37,553 nucleotides of DNA from Oceanicaulis sp. (GTDB lineage Bacteria > Pseudomonadota > Alphaproteobacteria > Caulobacterales > Maricaulaceae), in contig JAFIEB010000103.1 of NCBI GenBank assembly GCA_020832735.1, positions 1-37,553 of the forward strand, written 5' to 3'. The notes beneath the pieces are model-generated. The model was given only the letters and a program-made list of their open reading frames with translations. It ran no database searches and was not told the origin of the DNA. Positions 23,109 to 31,659 of this stretch are shown here, piece by piece; within the stretch, counting starts at the first letter, position 1, and every line of letters starts with the position of its first letter. The position numbers and the translations under genes are program-made.

Positions 23109-24035
23109 TCAGCGGCGCAGGCGCGTGGTGAGCCGCGGCCCGGTGCGCTGGGCGAGATAGACCCCGGTCAGCACCAGCGCCGCGCCGAACCATTGCAGCA
23201 TCACCAGCGCCTCGCCGAACAGGATCCAGCCGGCCGCCGCGGCGACCACCGGCTGGACCAGGATAATCAGCGAGGCCAGCGCCGCGGGCGTGCGGCCCAG
23301 CCCGAACGCGATGCCGCCCTGGCCCAGCACATGCACCACCACGCCCAGCGCGATCAGCGGCGCCCACCCCGCCAGAGTGGCGGGAAACAGCGCCTCTCCG
23401 GCGATCAGCGCGATTGAGAGCGAGAGCGGGGCGGCGATCACGGTGGACCAGAACATCACCCGCGCAGTTCCCGCCCCGGCCAGGCGCGCCGCGCGCACCG
23501 TCAGAAGATAGGCCGCATACCAAAGCGCGGTGAGGGCGGAGAGCACGTCTCCGGTCAGGCGCTCGGGCGCAAAGCGTACATTGGCGGCGGACAGCAGCAC
23601 CGCGCCGCCCAGCGCCAGCGCCGCGGCGATCAGGAAGCGCGCCGTTATGGCCTCGCGAAACAGCGCCCAGGCGGCGACCGCGACCACGACAGGGGTGAGA
23701 TTGGCCAGCAGGGTGGCGTTGGCGGCGGTGGTGATCTTGATACCCGCATGCCAGAAGGCGAGATCGCCGGCGAAGAATACGCCCGCCAGCGCCAGTATGC
23801 GCCACTGGCGCGCCGGCCTTACGGGCTGAACCGGCGGCCTGGCGCGGTTGCGCCGCTCCTCGATGATCAGCCACACGCCCAGCGCGGGCGCGGCGAGCGC
23901 CAGGCGCCAGAAGGCGATGGCCTGGGGGCCGAGCTCGGACAGTTTCACCAGAATCGCCGCGAACCCGATGACGCAGGCCGCCGCCAACAGCACCAGAACG
24001 CCGGTCACGGACGCCTGATCCTGCCTGTGGTTCAT
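23109..24035 (-). CDS. EamA/DMT family transporter
   Basis: Inner-membrane exporter of the drug/metabolite transporter superfamily. 308 aa with about ten hydrophobic helices in two EamA repeats: first repeat from VLVLLAAACVIGFAAILVKL to AALALGGAVLLSAA, second from LTALWYAAYLLTVRAARLAG to WFGAALVLTGVYLAQRTGP. Family features FWRLALAAPAL and LANLTPVVVAVAAWALFRE. Substrate cannot be told. Convergent with the TetR gene, four bases apart. Confidence 0.93.
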   Translation of the reverse strand: MNHRQDQASVTGVLVLLAAACVIGFAAILVKLSELGPQAIAFWRLALAAPALGVWLIIEERRNRARPPVQPVRPARQWRILALAGVFFAGDLAFWHAGIKITTAANATLLANLTPVVVAVAAWALFREAITARFLIAAALALGGAVLLSAANVRFAPERLTGDVLSALTALWYAAYLLTVRAARLAGAGTARVMFWSTVIAAPLSLSIALIAGEALFPATLAGWAPLIALGVVVHVLGQGGIAFGLGRTPAALASLIILVQPVVAAAAGWILFGEALVMLQWFGAALVLTGVYLAQRTGPRLTTRLRR

Positions 24036-24193
24036 GCCGCCCCTCCCGCGTGCGCGCCCTGATCGCGTCTGGCGCCGGTTGTGGATCAGCCCGGATCGCC
24101 CTGCAAGCCGGGTTTTGCAAGCAGGTCGTCAGGCTTGCCAGCGCGGCGCGAATGCCATGAGGTGGCGTCACCGCCTCGGGGAGGGCTACATCC

Positions 24194-25606
24194 ATGTCCA
24201 ACGCCGCCATCATCCTGACGACGCTGATCGTCTACAAGGGTTTGCTGATCGGCATCGGGGTGTGGGCCAGCCGGCGCACGGGCACCGAGGCTGATTATCT
24301 GATCGGCGGGCGCACGCTGGGACCGTGGGTGGCGGGTCTGTCCTATGCCGCGACCTCGTCCTCGGCCTGGGTGCTGCTGGGATTTTCAGGTTTCGTGTTC
24401 CTGGTCGGTGTGAGCGCGCTGTGGATGCTGCCGGGCATCTGGGCGGGGTATGCGCTGCTCTGGATCGTGATGGGCCGGTCCATGCAGCGCGAGGCGGCCG
24501 AACGCGGGCACATCACGCTCGCCGACTACCTCTCCGGCGATGCGGGCGCAGGCGGCAAGCGCCTGATCGGGCTGATTTCCGCGGCGCTGGTGGTGTTCTG
24601 CTTCATCTTCTACGTTGCGGCGCAATTACAGGCCGCGGGCACGGCGATGCAGAGCTATTTCGGCCTGGGCGTCGCCGAATCGGTGCTGCTGGGAACCGGC
24701 GTGGTGCTGATCTATTCGCTGCTGGGCGGCTTCTGGGCGATTTCGGTGACCGACATGCTCCAGGGCCTGGTCATGGCCTTCATCGCCATCATCGCGCCCG
24801 TCGCCGCCGTGATCGCCGCGGGCGGGCCGGACGCGGTGTTCGCCGCGCTGGCGGCGGACTATCCCGCCCATCTCGAGGCGTTTGGCGGGCGATCGGGATT
24901 CATCGCCACAGGCTTCATTCTGGGCCTCGCCAGTATCGGGCTTGGCACGGCGGGCCAGCCGCAGCTGGCCGCGCGGGTGATGGGCGTAAAGGACGACATG
25001 GCGCGCCGGCGCGCCTTCGCCATCTCGATCAGCTGGGCGATCATGGTGTTCGTGGGCATGGCGATATTGGGCCTGGCCGGACGCACGCTGGCGCTGGGCC
25101 TTGAGGATGGTCAGCACGAGCAGGTGCTGTTTGCGTCCATCGCCACGCTGTTTCCGCCGGTGATGGCCGGCGTGGTGCTGGCAGCCCTTCTGTCAGCCGT
25201 GATGAGCACGGTGGATTCGGTGCTGCTGAGTTCGGCCGCCGCGATCTCTCATGACGCGCGGGTGGCGCGCATTTTCCCGGGCCGCGAAGTGCTGATCGCC
25301 CGCGCCGTCATGGCCGCCCTGTGCGCAGCGGCGGTGGTGCTGACCCTGGCGGCGCCATCGGATATTTTCAGCCGGGTGCTGTTCGCCTGGAACGCGCTGG
25401 GCGCGGCCTTCGGGCCGATCATTCTGGCGCGAGTCTTTGTCTGGCGCCCCGGCGCAGGCGCCGTGATCGCGGCCATGCTGGCGGGCTTCGCCCTCACTGT
25501 GTTCTTCAACCAGACCGGCCAGGGGCCGGGCGGGCTGTATGAGCGGCTGATCCCCTGGATCCCGCCGCTCATCATCCTGTTCGCGGCGCGCCGCCGCGCG
25601 GTCTAG
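24194..25606 (+). CDS. Sodium:solute symporter, PutP-like
   Basis: Sodium-coupled uptake system of the SSS family, nearest in look to proline symporters. 470 aa with about 13 helices. Landmarks: ADYLIGGRTLGPWVAGLSYAATSSSAWVLLG with the Ser/Thr-rich TM2 that helps bind sodium, GRSMQREAAERGHITLADYL, GLASIGLGTAGQPQLAARVMG, and ALLSAVMSTVDSVLLSSAAAI in TM8 with further sodium ligands. The substrate may be proline, another amino acid or pantothenate. Stop overlaps the convergent ABC gene by 4 bp. Confidence 0.93.
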   Translation: MSNAAIILTTLIVYKGLLIGIGVWASRRTGTEADYLIGGRTLGPWVAGLSYAATSSSAWVLLGFSGFVFLVGVSALWMLPGIWAGYALLWIVMGRSMQREAAERGHITLADYLSGDAGAGGKRLIGLISAALVVFCFIFYVAAQLQAAGTAMQSYFGLGVAESVLLGTGVVLIYSLLGGFWAISVTDMLQGLVMAFIAIIAPVAAVIAAGGPDAVFAALAADYPAHLEAFGGRSGFIATGFILGLASIGLGTAGQPQLAARVMGVKDDMARRRAFAISISWAIMVFVGMAILGLAGRTLALGLEDGQHEQVLFASIATLFPPVMAGVVLAALLSAVMSTVDSVLLSSAAAISHDARVARIFPGREVLIARAVMAALCAAAVVLTLAAPSDIFSRVLFAWNALGAAFGPIILARVFVWRPGAGAVIAAMLAGFALTVFFNQTGQGPGGLYERLIPWIPPLIILFAARRRAV

Positions 25607-27417
25607 GCCTGGGCCAGCGCCGCAAGCCGGCTGTATGCGCCGCCGGGCCGGGCGCTGAGCTCGGCGTGCGTGCCCTGCTCCACGATGGCGCCGCCCTGGA
25701 ACACGAGGATCCGGTCGGCGTCGCGGATCGTCGACAGGCGGTGGGCGATGACGATAGCGGTCTTGCCTTGCGTGACCTCGGCCAGCGCCGCCTGGATGTC
25801 GCGCTCGGTCTCGTTGTCGAGCGAGCTGGTCGCCTCGTCGAACACCAGAATCGGCGCATCGGCCAGAATCGCCCGGGCGATGGCCACGCGCTGGCGCTCG
25901 CCGCCTGACAGCTTGATCCCGCGCTCGCCCACCAGCGTGTCATAGCCTTGTGGCAGAGCCTCGATGAAGCCGTGGGCGCGCGCCCGCCGGGCCGCCGCGA
26001 TCACGTCGTCACGGCTGGCGCCGGGGCGGGCGTAGGCGATGTTCTCCGCAATCGTGCGGTGGAACAGAGCCGGGTCCTGGGGCACCACGGCGATCGCCCG
26101 GCGCAGGCTCGCCTGGGAGACATCGCGCACATCCTGCCCGTCAATGCGGATCGCCCCGCTGTCCACGTCATACAGGCGTTGGATCAGCTTCACGAAGGTC
26201 GATTTGCCAGACCCCGTCGGTCCCACCAGCGCGATCTTCTCGCCCGCCCTTATGGTCAGGGTGAAGTCCTCATAGAGCGGCGCGTCCTGCCCGGCATAGG
26301 TGAAGCGCACCTGATCGAATGCGATCTCGCCCGTACCGGGGCGGAAGTCCGGCGCGCCGGGCGCATCGGCGATCTGAAGCGGCTCGGCCATGAAGCCGGC
26401 CACGTCCTGGATGTCGTCCATGCCCTTTTGCAGGCTTTGCACCTCCTCTCCGAAGCGGCGCATGTAACCGGCCATCACCAGAAAGGCGGTCAGCGCAAAG
26501 GCCACGTCGCCCGCGCTCGCCTGACCCGATTGCCACTGGCCCAGCAACAGCCCGGCCAGCCCCGCCTGCAGGGCCAGCACGGCGACCGTCTGGGCCAGCC
26601 AGGTGTTGACGAAGCGGAACCAGGTCTTGCGGATCTCGCGCTTCCAGCCGGCCGCCACGGCGGCAAAGCGGCCGGTCTCGCGCGCCTCGGCGCCGAAGCC
26701 CTTCACCGTGTTGATCGAGCTCAGCGTATCGGCCACCGCCCCGCCCAGATCGGCGTCGCGGGCGTTGGAGATGAGGTTTTGCGGGCGCACATAGCGCTCC
26801 ATCATCACAACGGTCATGACGATGAACGCGGTGTTGACCGCCAGCACATAGGCGCCCGCCACCGGCCAGTTGAGCAGCATGTAGACGCCCAGCCCGTAGG
26901 TCACGCCGAGGCCTGGCAATATGCCGGCCCACAGATACATCGTGATTTCCTCGAACGCGCGCATGCCGCGGGTGATCTTGCGCACCAGGGCCCCGGCGAA
27001 CGCGTTGGCGTGCCAGTCGGCTGAGAATGCCTGCACGCGCGCGAACGCGTCCGTGGTCATCTCGGCCATCACCGCGCTGGTGGCGATGATCTCGATGCGC
27101 ACGCCGATTTGGCGGGCGATGTTCACGCCCGCGGCCAGCGCCAGGAACAGGGCCAGCGCCATCCAGTGCGCGCCGCCCGCCGGGTCTGCGCCGGACCCGC
27201 TGATGGCGTCGATCAGGCGCCCGGCGGCGACCGGCACGAACACATCGGCCAGGGTGGCCAGCGCCATGAAGCCGACATAGGCGCCATAGAGGCGCGGCTT
27301 GCGCATCCACTGGCGCCAGATGAAGCCGGCGACGGCGAGGTTGGACAGGGCGCGGTCTGTGCGCTCAGAAGCATTAGCGGGCGCGCTGACGGGCGCGTTG
27401 GCGGCTGTATCGGTCAT
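25603..27417 (-). CDS. ABC exporter, fused membrane and ATPase domains
   Basis: Half-transporter of the MsbA/ATM1-like exporter class. I take ATG 27417, which has GGAAG upstream; ATG 27462 is possible. About 604 aa. Six-helix membrane domain from about residue 30 (YGAYVGFMALATLADVFVPV) to 320, with intracellular loops carrying RAFEEITMYLWAGI; nucleotide domain follows with Walker A GPTGSGKSTF, Q-loop VPQDPALFHRTIAENI, signature LSGGERQR, Walker B ILVFDEATSSLD and switch His in VIAHRLSTI. Substrate unknown. No partner half-transporter adjacent, so a homodimer is likely. Confidence 0.95.
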   Translation of the reverse strand: MTDTAANAPVSAPANASERTDRALSNLAVAGFIWRQWMRKPRLYGAYVGFMALATLADVFVPVAAGRLIDAISGSGADPAGGAHWMALALFLALAAGVNIARQIGVRIEIIATSAVMAEMTTDAFARVQAFSADWHANAFAGALVRKITRGMRAFEEITMYLWAGILPGLGVTYGLGVYMLLNWPVAGAYVLAVNTAFIVMTVVMMERYVRPQNLISNARDADLGGAVADTLSSINTVKGFGAEARETGRFAAVAAGWKREIRKTWFRFVNTWLAQTVAVLALQAGLAGLLLGQWQSGQASAGDVAFALTAFLVMAGYMRRFGEEVQSLQKGMDDIQDVAGFMAEPLQIADAPGAPDFRPGTGEIAFDQVRFTYAGQDAPLYEDFTLTIRAGEKIALVGPTGSGKSTFVKLIQRLYDVDSGAIRIDGQDVRDVSQASLRRAIAVVPQDPALFHRTIAENIAYARPGASRDDVIAAARRARAHGFIEALPQGYDTLVGERGIKLSGGERQRVAIARAILADAPILVFDEATSSLDNETERDIQAALAEVTQGKTAIVIAHRLSTIRDADRILVFQGGAIVEQGTHAELSARPGGAYSRLAALAQA

Positions 27418-27824
27418 GAGAGGCTTCCAGGCTGGGCGGCCCGTACGGGCGTTCTTGAACATGGTCTGAGCATGGCGGGCGCAGCGGCTTGCACTGGCCG
27501 GCCCGCCCGCAGGACGCGGGCGCCGGTCAGGCGCGGGTATCGCCTCCGGCCGTCAGGCCGGCGCGCCGGTATGGATCAGACCGTTCGCAGCATGGATCCT
27601 CTGAGCCTCCAGATTCCGGGCTTGCCGGCGGGGCGCGCGTGTTGCGCCCCGGTCACGCGTCACAATGACCGCTCGCGCGCGTCAGGGCCAGAGCCTGCGG
27701 CCACAGGGCGCTTACGGACGCCGGGATGTGTGGCCGGAAGGCCACGCTGGCTGCGCGCCGCCGGGATGCTGGCCGCGCGGGCGCGGCGTGCTACATCATG
27801 GCGTCGAGCCGATTGCGGACCGCC
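27418..27824. other. Intergenic stretch with several hairpins
   Basis: Between the divergent ABC exporter and LON-domain genes. No convincing gene: an open frame from 27571 gives MDQTVRSMDPLSLQI then low-complexity Arg/Ala and is judged fortuitous. Hairpins seen: CCGGCC/GGCCGG (27546-27561), GGGGCGC/GCGCCCC (27630-27650) and GTGGCC/GGCCAC (27730-27745). A TGCTACAT at about 27789-27796 resembles an extended -10 for the LON gene. Confidence 0.5.
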
Positions 27825-28460
27825 ATGAGCCAGACTGACGCCCTGCCCCGGGAGATCGCGCTGTTTCCGATCCGCGGCTGCATCCTGCCGCCGGGCGAGA
27901 ACCTGCCGCTCAACGTGTTCGAACCGCGCTATCTCAACATGGTCGACGACGCCATGGCCGGCAGCGGCCATATCGCCATGGTCCAGCCGCTCAAGGGCGG
28001 CGCGCCCGAGGCGCCCGCGCTGGAGCGCATCGCCACCGCCGGACGCATCGTCAGCCATACCGAGACCAGCGACGGGCGCTATCTGATCGTGCTGACCGGG
28101 GTGTGCCGGTTCTCCATCGCCGCCGAGCTGGCGTGCAAGACGCCCTACCGCATGGCGCGGGCCGACTATGCCGGGTTCGAGGCCGATCTGGCGCAGGCCG
28201 CCCCGGCCGAGAACCACCGCGCGCGGCTGTTGGCCCTGATGACGGGCTATTTCGCCCTGACCGGCCTGGCCGCCGACTGGGACTCGCTGCGCGCCGCCCC
28301 GGTGAATGCGCTGGTGGACCGGGTGGCGATGGCCGCGCCGTTCGCGCCGGACGCCAAGCAGGCCCTGCTGACCGCCGGGGCGGGCGCGCCGCGCGCCAGC
28401 TTGCTGTGCGCGCTGATGGAAGAGGCCCTGGCCCGGCCGCGTCCCGCCGATCAGGGCTGA
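27825..28460 (+). CDS. LON substrate-binding domain protein
   Basis: Stand-alone Lon N-terminal (LAN/PUA-like) domain without the AAA and protease domains of Lon. Start ATG 27825. Family signature IALFPIRGCILPPGENLPLNVFEPRYLNMV (residues 10-39) and VLTGVCRFSI. 211 aa. Such proteins are widespread next to Trm112 genes and thioredoxin-like genes in alphaproteobacteria; the molecular role is unclear. Followed by the Trm112-like gene after about 50 bp, likely cotranscribed. Confidence 0.9.
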   Translation: MSQTDALPREIALFPIRGCILPPGENLPLNVFEPRYLNMVDDAMAGSGHIAMVQPLKGGAPEAPALERIATAGRIVSHTETSDGRYLIVLTGVCRFSIAAELACKTPYRMARADYAGFEADLAQAAPAENHRARLLALMTGYFALTGLAADWDSLRAAPVNALVDRVAMAAPFAPDAKQALLTAGAGAPRASLLCALMEEALARPRPADQG

Positions 28461-28512
28461 AAGCGCGGGCCGGGCTGGACGATGAGGGCCGGGAAGATTA
28501 TGTGCTGAAGCC

Positions 28513-28740
28513 ATGAGCCAGACCTCCGACACTGCCCGCACCGATCCGGACGCCGCGCGCGAGAGCGCGGGGCTGGACCCCAAACTGCTTGAAATCCTGG
28601 TCTGCCCGCAGACCCGCGGGCCGCTGGAATACGACCGCGCCGCCGGAGAGCTGATCTCGCGCCAAGCCGGGCTGGCCTATCCCATCCGCGAAGGCGTGCC
28701 GATCATGCTGGCTGAGGAAGCCCGCGTCCTGGAGGACTGA
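28513..28740 (+). CDS. Trm112 family (YcaR-like) protein
   Basis: Small zinc-ribbon-like protein of the Trm112/UPF0434 family. The N-terminal 20 residues are variable; the domain starts at [21 protein letters not shown] and ends [17 protein letters not shown], the family's two hallmarks. Only one Cys (in VCPQT) is visible, so no classical zinc site. 75 aa. In eukaryotes Trm112 activates methyltransferases; the bacterial role is less certain. Next gene (DUF971) begins 4 bases after the stop. Confidence 0.93.
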   Translation: MSQTSDTARTDPDAARESAGLDPKLLEILVCPQTRGPLEYDRAAGELISRQAGLAYPIREGVPIMLAEEARVLED

Positions 28741-28744
28741 AGCC

Positions 28745-29110
28745 ATGACCGGCGCCGGACCCTGGCCGGAGCGGCTGACCTTCAAGGCGCAAGCGCGCAC
28801 GCTGGACATACGCTTTGATGACGGGACAGATATCTCCATCCCGTTCGAGCTGTTGCGCGTGGAAAGTCCGTCCGCCGAAGTGCAGGGCCATGCGGCCCAT
28901 CAAAAGAAGCTGATTGCGGGCAAGGCCCGCGTGCAGGTGACCGCCGCCGAGCCGGTGGGGCGCTATGCGGTGCGCCTTGTGTTCGATGACGGGCACGCCT
29001 CGGGCATCTATTCCTGGCGCTATCTGCGCGAGCTGGGCGAGGGCGCGCAGACGCTGATGGACGCCTATGACGCGCGGATCAGACAGGCCGGACTGTCGCG
29101 CCAGCCCTAA
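28745..29110 (+). CDS. DUF971 protein (GBBH-like N-terminal domain)
   Basis: Small protein similar to the N-terminal domain of gamma-butyrobetaine hydroxylase. Marks: TLDIRFDDGTDISIPFELLRVESPSAEVQGH (about 19-49) and VGRYAVRLVFDDGHASGIYSWRYLREL (76-102). 121 aa. Often found near Fe-S or Trm112 genes; exact function is not established. Stop overlaps the convergent TadG-like gene by 4 bp. Confidence 0.9.
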   Translation: MTGAGPWPERLTFKAQARTLDIRFDDGTDISIPFELLRVESPSAEVQGHAAHQKKLIAGKARVQVTAAEPVGRYAVRLVFDDGHASGIYSWRYLRELGEGAQTLMDAYDARIRQAGLSRQP

Positions 29111-30159
29111 CGCAGCAGGCGCACGAAGCGTTCGCCCACCTCGTCATATTGCGGGCATTCCATAATCACCCGGATGTCGTCGTAATCGCGGTCGGTCCAG
29201 GCGATATGGGTCCAGTTTCCGCTCGGACCCGGCAGGCCGGGCGGGCGGTCCTCCCAGCCGTAATACATGAACTTGCCCGGCTCGCAGGGCCGCGTCTCGC
29301 GGTGGGGCGTGCGGTTATTGCCCTCGGGAATCACCCCGCCCTGGCTGACCGGCTTGCACTCCTCATAGGTGTCGCACAGCTTGGTCTCGAGAATGTCGAG
29401 CCCCAGCCCGGTATGCTGCTCGACATTGTTCACCAGGCGGGTGTCGGTGAAATAGTTGAACCGGCACGGATCGGGCCGGTGGTGGCACCAGGAGCCGTGA
29501 TCGTTCGAGGGGTCGTCCCAGCGGTGCGGCGCGGTGCGCGAGAAGCGCACATTGTACAGCTCGAAACTGATTGTCTCGCCATCCTCGCAGCGCGGCCAAG
29601 TGTAGGAATAGCTGGTCCCGGCATTGTCCTGGATGGCGGTGCGCTGGGTGCGGCGCTCCTCGATTGTCTTGTCTGCATCGGGGTCCGGATCAAAGCAGTA
29701 GACATAGATGCGGTTATAGTCGCCCGCCTCCGGGTCGAGCTCGCTGATCAGCGGCGGCTCGTATTGCAGCAACGGCTGATGCAGGCGGGCCACCGCCTCG
29801 GCGCGCACATTCACGCTGTCGGCAAGGCCCGGCATGACATGGACCAGGGCGGTGTTGACCGTGCCGCGGATCTCCACCGCGTAGTCATTGCCGCTCCAGC
29901 TGCCGGTCACGTCGAGATTCTGCAATGCGCGGCGCGCCTGGATGCGGTCGTGTGCGATGGCGCGGTAGCGGGCGTAATCGCCGTGTGGACCTTCAACCGC
30001 GCCATTGAGCGCGGCCTGATCGGCCTCGTTCTGCAAAAAGGCGCGCACGCCCATGAGCTGGGCGGTGTCGACGGCCAGTCCGCCCATTCCGCACAGCGGC
30101 ACCAGAGCAAGGGCGAACGTCACCGCCACATTGCCAGCCTTGTCCTTCAGGAATTTCAT
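29107..30159 (-). CDS. TadG-like Flp pilus assembly protein
   Basis: Membrane-anchored pseudopilin-related component of Tad secretion systems. ATG 30159 follows AGGAGG; the longer open frame to 30201 lacks support. N-terminus MKFLKDKAGNVAVTFALALV is the TadE/TadG-like anchor (about residues 8-30), then DTAQLMGVRAFLQNEADQAAL. The 300-residue periplasmic part has eight or more Cys, clustered after residue 150, suggesting disulfides. 350 aa. No other tad genes nearby, so it is an isolated copy. Confidence 0.85.
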   Translation of the reverse strand: MKFLKDKAGNVAVTFALALVPLCGMGGLAVDTAQLMGVRAFLQNEADQAALNGAVEGPHGDYARYRAIAHDRIQARRALQNLDVTGSWSGNDYAVEIRGTVNTALVHVMPGLADSVNVRAEAVARLHQPLLQYEPPLISELDPEAGDYNRIYVYCFDPDPDADKTIEERRTQRTAIQDNAGTSYSYTWPRCEDGETISFELYNVRFSRTAPHRWDDPSNDHGSWCHHRPDPCRFNYFTDTRLVNNVEQHTGLGLDILETKLCDTYEECKPVSQGGVIPEGNNRTPHRETRPCEPGKFMYYGWEDRPPGLPGPSGNWTHIAWTDRDYDDIRVIMECPQYDEVGERFVRLLR

Positions 30160-30391
30160 CGGACCACCTCCTGCGCCGAACCGGCGCACACGACGCGTCA
30201 CGTTCAGACTTCATGCCAGTCTAGGGCGCCGGCGTTAATGCGCGCTTTGGAGAGATGGTTAGCATCGGGTGAATGCGCGCCCGGCCGAAAACAGCCCGCA
30301 AGCGCGGCGCCGGGCGCCCTCGCCTCGCCGCAATCACCGGGTTAGGCTTGGCGTTCAGACCCCTCAAGCGTCACCGGGAGCCGTCCGCCTC

Positions 30392-31651
30392 ATGCGCCAC
30401 GCCCAGCTGTCTCTCATCGTGCCCGGCCTGTTTTCCGGCGCCGGCCTCCTGGCCCTGATCGCCGCGGCTTCGGCCGCGCTGGCGGCGCCGGCGCGCGCGG
30501 ACACGCCTGACCCGGCGACTTTCCCGGCCTGGCGCGACGCTTTCGCCGCCCGGCTCGTCTCTGAAGGGGTGAGGCCGGACGTGCGCGCGGCCATGATGGA
30601 CGGGCTGGAGCCCGATCTGCGCATTGTGGAGCGTGACCGCACCCAGCCTGAGTTCGTGCGCCCCATCTGGCAGTACCTGGCCGGCGCGGCCTCGGCCGAG
30701 CGCGCGGCGGGCGGGCGGCGCGCGGCCGAACGCCACAGCGCCGCGCTGGATCAGGTCGAGGCGCGCTTTGAAGTCGAGCGGCACATCCTGACCGCCATCT
30801 GGGGCCTTGAGAGCGCTTATGGCGCCATTCAGGGCGATTTCGACGTGGTGCGCTCGCTCGCCACGCTCGCCTGGGAAGGGCGCCGGCGCGACTTCGCCGA
30901 AGCCCAGCTGATCGCGGCGGCGCGCATGATCGAGCGCGGCTATGCGACCCGCGCCGAGCTCAAGGGCAGCTGGGCGGGCGCCATGGGCCAGACCCAGTTC
31001 ATCCCCACCACCTATCTGGAACGCGCCGTGGACGTGGATGGTGATGGGAGGCGCAATATCTGGACCAGCGAGGCCGATGCGCTGGGCTCGGCGGCCAATC
31101 TTCTGGTCCGGGCCGGCTGGGAGGCGGGCGCGCCGGTGGCGATCCGCACGATTCTGCCCGACGGGTTTGATTATGCCGGCTGGAATGAAAACACCCGCCG
31201 TCCGCTGCGGGCCTGGGCGCTGGACGGCTTGCGTCCGGCCGGCGGGGAATGGGCCGCAGACGATCTGCACCGCACCGCGCGGCTGATCCTGCCGGCGGGC
31301 GCGCGCGGGCCGGCCTTTCTGGTGTTCGGCAATTTCGAGGCGCTGATGCGCTACAATAACTCCACCGCCTATGGCCTGGGCGTGGCGTTTCTCGCCCGGC
31401 GCCTGGCCGACGGGACCGAGCCGCCGGGCGGCTGGCCGGAGGACGATCCGCCCATCACCCGCAGCCAGGCGCGCGAGCTGCAGGAAGCGCTGACCGCGCT
31501 GGGCTATGACACGCAAGGCGTGGACGGGATTGTCGGCGCCAATACGCGCGCCGCGCTCAAGCGCTTCCAGGCCGCGTCCGGGCTGACGCCCGACGGCTAC
31601 GCCGGACGGCGCGCCTATGAGGCGGTGATGGCGGCGCGCGCCGCGCGCTAG
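30392..31651 (+). CDS. mltB: Lytic murein transglycosylase, MltB family
   Basis: Cleaves the MurNAc-GlcNAc bond of peptidoglycan to form 1,6-anhydro ends. From ATG 30392 (GGGAG upstream): signal peptide through ALAAPARA (to about 36); catalytic Glu140 in TAIWGLESAYGAIQGDF; GSWAGAMGQTQFIPTTYL and DVDGDGRRNIW; MRYNNSTAYGLGVAFLARRL; C-terminal PG-binding domain about 353-419 (ALGYDTQGVDGIVGANTRAAL). No lipobox, so soluble, as for MltB-like proteins with PG-binding tails. 419 aa. Convergent with the MFS gene, eight bases apart. Confidence 0.95.
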   Translation: MRHAQLSLIVPGLFSGAGLLALIAAASAALAAPARADTPDPATFPAWRDAFAARLVSEGVRPDVRAAMMDGLEPDLRIVERDRTQPEFVRPIWQYLAGAASAERAAGGRRAAERHSAALDQVEARFEVERHILTAIWGLESAYGAIQGDFDVVRSLATLAWEGRRRDFAEAQLIAAARMIERGYATRAELKGSWAGAMGQTQFIPTTYLERAVDVDGDGRRNIWTSEADALGSAANLLVRAGWEAGAPVAIRTILPDGFDYAGWNENTRRPLRAWALDGLRPAGGEWAADDLHRTARLILPAGARGPAFLVFGNFEALMRYNNSTAYGLGVAFLARRLADGTEPPGGWPEDDPPITRSQARELQEALTALGYDTQGVDGIVGANTRAALKRFQAASGLTPDGYAGRRAYEAVMAARAAR

Positions 31652-31659
31652 CCCGGGCT

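Noticed and set aside
27571-27828. Possible small gene before the LON-domain gene
   Set aside because: No SD, low-complexity C-terminus, overlaps the LON start and several hairpins.
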